Source: UBA2965 sp036526135
Lineage (GTDB): Bacteria > Pseudomonadota > Gammaproteobacteria > Pseudomonadales > Azotimanducaceae
Assembly (NCBI GenBank): GCA_036526135.1
Contig: DATCZA010000018.1
Span: forward strand, 62,001-126,000
Length of the DNA: 64,000 nucleotides
Direction of reading: 5' to 3'
The notes beneath the pieces were generated by a model. It worked only from the letters and a program-made list of their open reading frames with translations. It was not told the DNA's origin and searched no databases. How positions within the stretch are numbered: the stretch's first letter is position 1; the number at the start of each line of letters is the position of its first letter. Shown here piece after piece: positions 25,523 to 32,908 of the stretch. Position numbers and translations under genes: made by a program.

Positions 25523-25595
25523 CGGGCAGTGGTGGCGTATCGTCGCCGGTGACTTAAAATGTCCGCTGGGGATAAGGACAAATCAGGGGGAGGCG
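25523..25595 (+). promoter_or_regulatory. Short intergenic region before the second Rieske oxygenase
   Basis: 73 bases. ACTTAAAATG near 25550 is AT-rich against the background and could be part of a -10 region, but no good -35 is in place. GGGGGAGG at about 25585-25592 is a strong ribosome binding site for the ATG at 25596. A separate promoter for the second half of the cluster is possible. Confidence 0.3.
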
Positions 25596-26981
25596 ATGGC
25601 CGAGAGCCAGCCCAAGCCGGGTGAGGCACGCTGCCCGGGCATTTCGGTACAGGACCTGATGGACAGGGACAGCCGAACGGTGCCCGCCTATCTGCGCGAG
25701 CACAGCTACGCGTTTCTCGGCGACGAGGACATTCCTTTTGCCCGCTACACGTCGCGCGACTGGTTCGACAAAGAGATCGAGCACATGTGGCCGAGGACGT
25801 GGCAGTGGGCGTGTCGCGAGGAGCACCTGCCGGCCCCCGGTGATTATTACGTTTACGACGTCGGCCCGTACTCGGTCATCGTGTTGCGGGACAGCAGCGG
25901 CGCGATCCGGGCATACCGCAACGCCTGCATGCATCGCGGGACGAAGCTCAAGCCCTCGTTCAGCACGGGTTCGGCTGACTCCATCCGCTGCCCTTATCAC
26001 GGCTGGCAGTGGAACCTGGAGGGCGAGCTGCAATCGTTTCCCTGCGAGTGGGATTTCCCCCACGTCGATCCCGATGCCGTGGGCCTGTCCTCCGTCCGGG
26101 CCGAACTCTGGGGCGGCTTCGTGTTCATCAACCTGGATCCCGAGGCCGTTCCGCTACGGGAGTACCTTCATCCCCTGCCCGAGCACGTGGACAGCAGCGT
26201 CTTCGAGCAACGCTACGTGGCCATCCACATACAGAAAGAGCTGAACTGCAACTGGAAGATCGCCTCGGAGGCGTTTTTAGAAGCCTATCACGTGATGGAA
26301 ACCCACCCTCAGCTCATGCGCACCAACGGCGACGCGAACACCCAGTACGACTTCTACGGCGATCACGTCAACCGGCTGATCAACGTCGCCGGCTCGCCGA
26401 GCGCTTACCTCGAGGAGCCGATAACCGAGCAGGAGGTGCTGGATCTGTTTCTGGTGGGGGATCGTGAGGATATCGGCGAGGCGCTGGTGGTGCCCGAGGG
26501 CGGCACCGCTCGCCAGGTCATGGCCGAGCATTTCAGAGAGAGCGTGAACGCGTCCGGGGGAGCGGATCTCTCCGAAGTGTGCGATTCGGAGATCGTGGAC
26601 ACCATCGCCTACTTCGTCTTCCCCAACCAGCAGTTCTTCTCCGGGGTATCGTTTCCCATCGTTTACCGCTTCCGGCCGCTCGGCATGAGCCACGACCGCA
26701 GCCTGTTCGATTTCGTCATCCTCAAAACGCGGCCCAACGACGGCTCTCCAGCACCCACGGCCGAGCCCGTGCGGTTGACGGCGGACGAGTCGTACACGCT
26801 GGTACCGGGCATGGATCCCTATGTCGGCCACGTTTTCGATCAGGACACCGGCAACGTCCAGGCAGCCCAGGAGGGTGCCATGGCCACCGACAAGGCCGGC
26901 GCGACCCTGGGAAATTATCAGGAAATACGCATCCGTCACTTTCACCAGACTCTCGGCAAGTACGTTGCTGGCGAGCTTTAG
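25596..26981 (+). CDS. Rieske non-heme iron oxygenase, alpha subunit (second copy in window)
   Basis: 461 aa. The Rieske site is CMHRGTKL (Cys-x-His) and CPYHGWQW (Cys-x2-His). The mononuclear iron motif is ASEAFLEAYHVMETH. It differs from the oxygenase at 648-1982 across most of its length, so it is not a recent duplicate. A very strong Shine-Dalgarno precedes the ATG. No dedicated ferredoxin or reductase follows; the ferredoxin at 1979 could serve both. Likely substrate class is a ring compound processed by the surrounding SDRs. Confidence 0.9.
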   Translation: MAESQPKPGEARCPGISVQDLMDRDSRTVPAYLREHSYAFLGDEDIPFARYTSRDWFDKEIEHMWPRTWQWACREEHLPAPGDYYVYDVGPYSVIVLRDSSGAIRAYRNACMHRGTKLKPSFSTGSADSIRCPYHGWQWNLEGELQSFPCEWDFPHVDPDAVGLSSVRAELWGGFVFINLDPEAVPLREYLHPLPEHVDSSVFEQRYVAIHIQKELNCNWKIASEAFLEAYHVMETHPQLMRTNGDANTQYDFYGDHVNRLINVAGSPSAYLEEPITEQEVLDLFLVGDREDIGEALVVPEGGTARQVMAEHFRESVNASGGADLSEVCDSEIVDTIAYFVFPNQQFFSGVSFPIVYRFRPLGMSHDRSLFDFVILKTRPNDGSPAPTAEPVRLTADESYTLVPGMDPYVGHVFDQDTGNVQAAQEGAMATDKAGATLGNYQEIRIRHFHQTLGKYVAGEL

Positions 26982-26990
26982 GAGCACACG

Positions 26991-27686
26991 ATGACAGACG
27001 TTCTGATCACCGGGGCAGCCCGCGGTATCGGTTTCGAGCTGGCCAGGCAATACGCGGAGGCCGGGGACCGGGTCTACGCCACCAGCCGTAATCCCGACGG
27101 CGCAGCCCAACTCAGCGCGCTGGCGGCCGATTTCCCGGACAACGTCAGCGTGCACCGAATGGACGTGGGCGACATGGGGTCGGTGCAGGGCTGCGCCGCC
27201 GAGCTGAACGCAGCGCCCATCGACGTGCTGATCAACAACGCCGGCGTCTGGGGCGGGCTGGAGACCCAGACTTTTCAGAACATGGACTACGAGAACTGGG
27301 CGTTCGAGTTCAACGTCATGGCCATGGGCCCCTTCCGGGTCATCCAGACCTTTCTGCCGAACGTGCTCGCCGGGCGCGACAAGAAGATCGTGACGCTCTC
27401 CAGCCAGGTAGCCGCCCACGTCTACGATCACGTCATCGGCTACTCCTACGCCAGCGCCAAGGCCGCCGTGAACCGGCTGATGACGGCCCTGGCCACCGAA
27501 CTCCAGGACCAGGGCATCATCGTCGTTCCCATGCACCCGGGGTGGGTGAAAACCGACATGGCGGGCGACGTCGCAGACATCTATCCTTCGGAAAGCGCCG
27601 AGGGCGTTCGCCGGGTCATCGCCGGGATGACCATGAAGGACACGGGCAAGTTCCTGAAATGGACCGGCGACATTCACCCATGGTAG
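26991..27686 (+). CDS. SDR-family oxidoreductase, C-factor-like
   Basis: 231 aa. NAD(P) motif TGAARGIG, NNAGVWGGLE, active site Y-x3-K in YSYASAKAAVN, and PGWVKTDMAG after it, which is typical of the CsgA/C-factor-like short SDRs. The Shine-Dalgarno (GGAG) lies about seven bases upstream of the ATG. It lies ten bases after the Rieske oxygenase, and a dihydrodiol or alcohol dehydrogenase role is plausible by position. Confidence 0.85.
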   Translation: MTDVLITGAARGIGFELARQYAEAGDRVYATSRNPDGAAQLSALAADFPDNVSVHRMDVGDMGSVQGCAAELNAAPIDVLINNAGVWGGLETQTFQNMDYENWAFEFNVMAMGPFRVIQTFLPNVLAGRDKKIVTLSSQVAAHVYDHVIGYSYASAKAAVNRLMTALATELQDQGIIVVPMHPGWVKTDMAGDVADIYPSESAEGVRRVIAGMTMKDTGKFLKWTGDIHPW

Positions 27687-27755
27687 CGACACGAACGGTT
27701 TCTGCCGGGCGACCGGCACACACGCAATGCAAACAGATCAGGGAAGGCTAAACCA

Positions 27756-28844
27756 ATGAATACAGGCTACAACCCGGAGTTCAATCCCACCGGAATCGAA
27801 GGCGGCATCGACACCAACGCGCTTCCCTGGATCGACCTGCCCCAGGCACCCGGGGTATCGATCAAGCCGCTCCGGGCCAGCAGCGAGTCGGGCATGTTTT
27901 CCACCGTGGTCAGGGTAGCCGATGGCAGCGAGCTGTCGAGCATCGTCTACCTCGGCGCCATGGACATGATCGTCCTGTCGGGCCGGCTCACCTACCCCTC
28001 GGGACCCATGTCGGGGACCCTGGAGCCCGGAACCTGGGGCTACGTGCCCGCGAATGCCCGGGTGGAACGGTTCATTGCGGAGGAAGACACGGAGTTTCTG
28101 GCGAACTTCTACGGTCCGGTTGCCTTTCTCGCGGACGACGGGCGCACGGTGTCGAGCCTGCTGACCAGCCTGGACATCCAGGCGGCCGCGCGCGACCGGG
28201 GCATCAACCTGGTGCCCAACACCCTGGCGGAGTGCATGCAGGAGCGGCCGCCCGCTTATCAGGGCCCCGTGGAGCCACTGGCCATCGCCGGCAGCGACTC
28301 AAAGGCACTGGTGGTTGCCGCCGAGGGCGTCGCTGCAGATGCGGGCCGTGCGGTGCACCCGCACTTCATCGACACCCGCGCGGTTCCCTGGATCGTCAAT
28401 CCGGACACGCCCGACCTGGGCCTGAAGATACTCCGGGTCAGCGAGGAAACCGGCATCACGTCGCTCATCGTGCGGCACAACGGCGTCGCCGGGCCCCACT
28501 ACCACCTGGGCGCCGCCGACTTCATGGTGCTCAGCGGTCACATCGGTTATCGGGCAGGACCGCCCGAGGGCTACGGGCCGGGGGTCTGGTTCTACGAGCC
28601 CGCCGGAGCGCGTCACGAAGCCACCCAGCGCATCGGCGAGGAAGATCTCATCTACACCGCAAACGTCTACGGCCCGCTGCAGTTCGACGAGGGCCCCGAC
28701 ACGCCCATCGCGGCCGTGCTGTCCTGGATGCAGTACAAGGCAATGGCCGATGCCGGCGGGGTAGATCTCGTGCACAGCACCTTCGACAACGACGCCTCGC
28801 TGCTCGCCTGGGCGCCCATCGGCAGCGAGGGCGCCCGGCTCTGA
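27756..28844 (+). CDS. Two-domain cupin protein (ChrR / dihydroxyacetophenone-dioxygenase-like)
   Basis: 362 aa containing two similar cupin repeats of about 150 residues. The C-terminal repeat has the metal motif GPHYHLGAADFMVLSG. The N-terminal repeat has the matching strand as SIVYLGAMDMIVLSG, with both histidines missing, so only one metal site is expected. The repeats share ALPWIDLP / AVPWIVNP and FYGPVAFL / VYGPLQFD. Related proteins include cupin dioxygenases that cleave C-C bonds beside carbonyls. A ring- or diketone-cleaving step in this operon is plausible. Confidence 0.8.
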   Translation: MNTGYNPEFNPTGIEGGIDTNALPWIDLPQAPGVSIKPLRASSESGMFSTVVRVADGSELSSIVYLGAMDMIVLSGRLTYPSGPMSGTLEPGTWGYVPANARVERFIAEEDTEFLANFYGPVAFLADDGRTVSSLLTSLDIQAAARDRGINLVPNTLAECMQERPPAYQGPVEPLAIAGSDSKALVVAAEGVAADAGRAVHPHFIDTRAVPWIVNPDTPDLGLKILRVSEETGITSLIVRHNGVAGPHYHLGAADFMVLSGHIGYRAGPPEGYGPGVWFYEPAGARHEATQRIGEEDLIYTANVYGPLQFDEGPDTPIAAVLSWMQYKAMADAGGVDLVHSTFDNDASLLAWAPIGSEGARL

Positions 28845-28878
28845 GCCGGGCTTCGGCGGAAGCAAGCGGGGGATCGAC

Positions 28879-29436
28879 GTGCGGATGGACGTGAACAAAG
28901 GCATCCGGGTCTGCGAGGAAATCGCAGCCTCGGAAACCGACCCCAGGAAGCGCCACAATCTGGAGATGGTGATTGCCCACATGCGGGCGGAAGCTCGCTG
29001 TGACGTCCAGGGCGTTCTCGACACGCTCGTCGACGAGCCATGCTACGTCTGGCACAGCGCGCCCGACGATCCGTTGCTCAACCCACGCGGCAGCAGGGAG
29101 GCGGTCGCCGACTTCTACGATCGGATGATCGTCAGGACCGGCGCCCATCGGCTCGAATGGGATATCACCCGGGTCATGGTGGACGAGCACGCCGTGCTCA
29201 CCGAAGGCGTCATGCGGGTCGCGTTTCCCGGCTGGGCGCTGGCGGAGATGGACATCGCCGTCGACGACCCGGACGCCTACTACGTGGCGGAGGGCATCAC
29301 CACGGTCATCTGGCCCGTCGACCCGGAAACCGGGCTGCTCGTCGGAGAAGAGGTCTACGAGTACGACAAGATGGCCGGGATCGCCGATCGGAAGATCGCG
29401 CCGAGCGACATCCTGCCGCTGTCCTCGGCGGCGTAA
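28879..29436 (+). CDS. NTF2/SnoaL-fold protein
   Basis: 185 aa, GTG at 28879 with GGGGGA five bases upstream. HLEWDITRVMVDEHAVLTEGVMRV and ADFYDRMI fit the cone-shaped NTF2-like fold used by cyclases, isomerases, dehydratases and hydrolases. There is no obvious epoxide-hydrolase triad. I can assign only the fold. It follows the cupin gene by 34 bases on the same strand. Confidence 0.6.
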   Translation: MRMDVNKGIRVCEEIAASETDPRKRHNLEMVIAHMRAEARCDVQGVLDTLVDEPCYVWHSAPDDPLLNPRGSREAVADFYDRMIVRTGAHRLEWDITRVMVDEHAVLTEGVMRVAFPGWALAEMDIAVDDPDAYYVAEGITTVIWPVDPETGLLVGEEVYEYDKMAGIADRKIAPSDILPLSSAA

Positions 29437-29463
29437 CGTCCGGGCAACGACACGCATGGCACC

Positions 29464-29916
29464 ATGACCGATCCCGTCACGGAACTGCGCGATGCCATCG
29501 ATCGGCAGACCATCGCCGATCTGCAGAACCGCTACGCCTATGCCATCGACGCCGGTCGCTACGACGACCTGGACGGGGTGTTCACTCCCGATGCCGTGGC
29601 CGACTACGGCCCCGCGGGACGGGTCGAGGGCGTGGAAGCGATCAAGGCGACCTGCCGCCACGCTTTAGAGCCGCTGACGGCCGCGCAGCACATCAACACC
29701 AACCACTGGGCCGTCATCGAAGGTGACCACGCGCGGGCCGGGTGCTACCTGCACGTCCATCAGCACCGGGAGAGCACGCCGGGCGGCGATCATCTGGAGA
29801 TGGGCGGCCGCTACGAGGACGCGCTGATCAGGACGCCGGACGGCTGGCGCATCACCTCGCGCAAGCTGACCATCCTCTGGAGCCAGGGCAACCCTGAGGT
29901 GCGCTGGGAGCGCTAG
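29464..29916 (+). CDS. SnoaL-like / scytalone-dehydratase-like NTF2-fold protein
   Basis: 150 aa. DLQNRYAYAIDAGRYDDLDGVFTPDAVADYG is the start of the SnoaL_4-type domain (shown as landmarks NRYAYAIDAG and VFTPDAVADYG). AQHINTNHWAVIEGD and GGRYEDALIRTPDGWRI complete it. Members dehydrate, isomerise or cyclise small hydrophobic substrates. It is the last gene of the plus-strand cluster and its stop overlaps the end of purC by four bases. Confidence 0.72.
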   Translation: MTDPVTELRDAIDRQTIADLQNRYAYAIDAGRYDDLDGVFTPDAVADYGPAGRVEGVEAIKATCRHALEPLTAAQHINTNHWAVIEGDHARAGCYLHVHQHRESTPGGDHLEMGGRYEDALIRTPDGWRITSRKLTILWSQGNPEVRWER

Positions 29917-30836
29917 AGATCGAGCGTCGAGCCCGTGAGACGCTGGTAGGCTTCGAGATAGCGCCCGATGCTCTTCTCCACGACCTCATCGGGCAACGCG
30001 GGTCCAGGGGGCGTTTTGTCCCACTCCCCCGCCGCCACCACCGTCTCCAGGTAATTGCGGACGATCTGCTTGTCGAAGCTGGGCTGCTCGCGTCCGGGTT
30101 CCCACTCGTCGGCAGGCCAGAACCTCGAGCTGTCGGGCGTGAAGATCTCGTCGATCAGAATCGGTTCCTCCCGACCCGGCAGCTGACCGAACTCGAATTT
30201 CGTGTCGGCGAGAATGATGCCGCGCTCAAGCGCGTAGTCGCGCGCCTTGGCGTACAACCTCAGGGTCGTGTCGCCGAGCCAGTCCATGAGCTCGCGGCCG
30301 ACGATGCCGACGCCTTCCTCGAAGCTGATGTTCTCGTCGTGACCGGTGTCCGCCTTGGTGGATGGCGTGAACAGCGGCTCTTCCAGCCGATCGCTGTTTC
30401 TCAACCCCTCGGGCAGCTCGATTCCGCACACCGCACCCGTGCGCTGATAATCCTTCCAGCCGCTGCCGGTGATGTAGCCGCGCGCGATGCATTCGATGGG
30501 GACCACGCGGGTCTTGCGGCACAGCATGATGCGTCCTGCGAGGGCCTCTCTCTGGGCGTCGCTCAGCCCGGGCACGTCTGCCACGTCGGTGGAAATCAGA
30601 TGGTGGTCGACCTCTCCGGCGAAGTGGTCGAACCAGAACCGTGAGATCTGGGTGAGAACGATGCCTTTGCCGGGCAGGCCGTTGGCCATCACGACGTCGA
30701 ACGCGCTGATCCGATCAGTGGCGATGATCAGCAGAGCCTCCTCGCCGCCGTCGAGGGTGACGTCGTAGAGATCGCGAACCTTGCCTGAGCGTCGGTTCGG
30801 CAAACCGAGATTCGTTTCCAGTAGCGCCTGTCTCAT
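29913..30836 (-). CDS. purC: Phosphoribosylaminoimidazole-succinocarboxamide synthase
   Basis: 307 aa. It makes SAICAR from CAIR, aspartate and ATP in de novo purine synthesis. Landmarks are GKVRDLYDV (ATP loop), ATDRISAFDVVMANGLPGKG, ECIARGYITGSGW and LADTKFEFG. The length is that of the long, yeast Ade1-like form rather than the ~240-aa E. coli type. It is convergent with the catabolic cluster (four-base overlap), marking the end of that cluster. Confidence 0.95.
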   Translation of the reverse strand: MRQALLETNLGLPNRRSGKVRDLYDVTLDGGEEALLIIATDRISAFDVVMANGLPGKGIVLTQISRFWFDHFAGEVDHHLISTDVADVPGLSDAQREALAGRIMLCRKTRVVPIECIARGYITGSGWKDYQRTGAVCGIELPEGLRNSDRLEEPLFTPSTKADTGHDENISFEEGVGIVGRELMDWLGDTTLRLYAKARDYALERGIILADTKFEFGQLPGREEPILIDEIFTPDSSRFWPADEWEPGREQPSFDKQIVRNYLETVVAAGEWDKTPPGPALPDEVVEKSIGRYLEAYQRLTGSTLDL

Positions 30837-30872
30837 TTTTCCCCCATGTCCAATCGAGTCAAACTTTCAATG

Positions 30873-31640
30873 TCAGGCCGTCATCCCGCCGTCCGCCATG
30901 TAGACCGAGCCGGTGACCCAAGCGCTGTCGTCGCTGGCAAGAAAGAGCATGACCTTGGCGATCTCCTCCGGCTCGGCGTATCGCTGCAGCGCGATGCGCG
31001 ACTGCATCAGGCTCTTCACCTGCTCGCCGCCCCCCGGCGCGATGCCCTCCTCGATGCTTCGCATCATACGCGTCTCCACGGGAGATGGATTCACAGTGTT
31101 GACGCGGATGTTCTGCCCGGCGCATTCCCGGGCGGCCGATCGCATCAGCCCGATCACCGCGTGCTTGCTGGTGACGTAAGCGGACATGCCCGGAGATCCT
31201 CCGACGCCGGCAACCGAGGAGGTGATGACGATGCTGCCGCCGCCACGCCGCGCCATGGCGGGGATGGCCGATTTCAGCCCCAGGAAGACGCCCTTGACGT
31301 TGACGCCCAGGACCTGATCGAACCTCGCCTCGTCGTAGTCCACGATGGGCACGGCAACGTCGCCTTCGATCCCCGCATTGGCAATGAGCACGTCCACCCC
31401 GCCGTAGCGCTCTTCCGCGCACGCGACCATGGCGGCGTTGTCCGCAGAAGCGGTGACGTCACCGACAAAGTAGCTGACGCGGTTGCTGCCGATACCGCGC
31501 ACGGTTTCCTCCAGCGCCTTCTCGTCCACATCGACCAGCAGGACGTCGGCGCCTTCCTCGGCGAAAAGCCGACCCGCAGCAGCACCGATGCCACCGGCGC
31601 CCCCCGTGATGACGGCCACTTTACCCTTCAGTCTTCCCAT
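30873..31640 (-). CDS. SDR-family oxidoreductase
   Basis: 255 aa. NAD(P) motif TGGAGGIG, LIANAGIEGD, active site Y-x3-K in SAYVTSKHA with Ser in ITSSVAGVGG, and VTGSVYMADGG near the end, as in 3-oxoacyl-ACP reductase/glucose-dehydrogenase-like SDRs. It lies between purC and the PLP enzyme on the same strand with short gaps. The substrate is unknown. Confidence 0.85.
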   Translation of the reverse strand: MGRLKGKVAVITGGAGGIGAAAGRLFAEEGADVLLVDVDEKALEETVRGIGSNRVSYFVGDVTASADNAAMVACAEERYGGVDVLIANAGIEGDVAVPIVDYDEARFDQVLGVNVKGVFLGLKSAIPAMARRGGGSIVITSSVAGVGGSPGMSAYVTSKHAVIGLMRSAARECAGQNIRVNTVNPSPVETRMMRSIEEGIAPGGGEQVKSLMQSRIALQRYAEPEEIAKVMLFLASDDSAWVTGSVYMADGGMTA

Positions 31641-31666
31641 GCCTTGCGCTTCCCCCGCACACCGAT

Positions 31667-32890
31667 TCAGCCCAGCGCGCGCTCGAGATCCCCCAGGAGA
31701 TCCTCGCTCTCCTCGATGCCCACGGATATGCGGATCAGCGAATCGTCTATGCCCATGCTCGCCCGCCGCTCCGGACCCATCTCGTAGTAAATCGTGTGAG
31801 CCACGGGAATCGCCAGGGTCCGGTTGTCACCCAGGTTGCTGGACTTGATGATCACATCCAACGCGTTCATGAAGTTCCAGATGTCCACCTCGGGAACCAG
31901 CTCGAAGCTGAACAGCGCGCCCGGATGGCGGAACAGGCGGCTCGCCCGCTCGTGCTGGGGATGCTGCTTAAGGCCGGGATAGTAGACGGCTTTGACCTTC
32001 GGGTGCGCATCGAGCATCGCCGTCATGGCGGCCGCGTTGGCACACTGGCGCTCCAGCCGCAACCCAAGGGTCTCCGAGCCCACGGCGATGTGATGAGCGG
32101 CTTCCGGGGCAAGCGCGGCGCCGAAGTCCCGCAGTCCTTTCTTCTTGATCTGGGTGATGGCCCACTTCTCGGCGGCCCCGGATTTGTACGTATCGTAGAT
32201 GTTGGAAAAATCCGCCCAGTCGAAATTCCCGAGCTCCGTCACCGCTCCGCCCAGCGCGTTGCCGTGACCGCCGATGTACTTGGTCAGGCTGTTCACCACC
32301 AGGCTGGCGCCGACGCTGGCCGGCAGAAACAGGTAGGGCGACGTCATGGTGTTGTCCACCACGTAAATGAGGCCGCGCTCGGCGCACAGCTTACCGATCT
32401 CCTCCAACGCAGATACCTGCGTGCGCGGGTTGGCAATGGTTTCCACGAACACGAGCCGGGTACGCTCGTTGATGCCGGCGGCCACGGCGTCCACATCGGT
32501 GGCATCGACAAACGTGACGTCCACCCCGTGGGTCGAAAAGGAGTTGAACAGGCTGTTGGTGTTGCCGAACAGGAAGGAGCTCGACACGAAGTGATCGCCG
32601 TTGCGAAGCAGGGCGAAGAGCATGGTCCCGATGGCAGCCATGCCCGTGGAGAAACAGACGGTCTGCAGCCCCTGTTCCATGGTGGAGATCTTGGTCTGGA
32701 GGGCTTCCACGGTGGGGTTCACCTGCCGGCCATAGGTGTAGCCGGCTTTGGTGCCCTGGAACACCGCCGCAAGGTCGCGGGCGTCGTCGTACCCGTATGC
32801 CACCGTGGAGTGCACCGGCTTGTGCAGCGAGCCGTGCTCGATGACCTCGAGCCGGTCGCTGTGCACGATCTTCGTGGTGAAACCCTTCAT
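31667..32890 (-). CDS. Cystathionine gamma-synthase-family PLP enzyme
   Basis: 407 aa, fold type I PLP enzyme. The PLP lysine is in NSLTKYIGGHGNALGG; YTYGRQVNPTVEALQ and SSNLGDNRTLAI supply the substrate carboxylate and phosphate sites. The family covers cystathionine synthases/lyases, methionine gamma-lyase and O-acyl-homoserine sulfhydrylases. YGRQVNPT instead of YSRxxNPT suggests a less common subfamily. Exact activity is uncertain. metR elsewhere in the window is a possible regulator but is not adjacent. Confidence 0.85.
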   Translation of the reverse strand: MKGFTTKIVHSDRLEVIEHGSLHKPVHSTVAYGYDDARDLAAVFQGTKAGYTYGRQVNPTVEALQTKISTMEQGLQTVCFSTGMAAIGTMLFALLRNGDHFVSSSFLFGNTNSLFNSFSTHGVDVTFVDATDVDAVAAGINERTRLVFVETIANPRTQVSALEEIGKLCAERGLIYVVDNTMTSPYLFLPASVGASLVVNSLTKYIGGHGNALGGAVTELGNFDWADFSNIYDTYKSGAAEKWAITQIKKKGLRDFGAALAPEAAHHIAVGSETLGLRLERQCANAAAMTAMLDAHPKVKAVYYPGLKQHPQHERASRLFRHPGALFSFELVPEVDIWNFMNALDVIIKSSNLGDNRTLAIPVAHTIYYEMGPERRASMGIDDSLIRISVGIEESEDLLGDLERALG

Positions 32891-32908
32891 CGGTAGCAGC
32901 GCGCCGTG

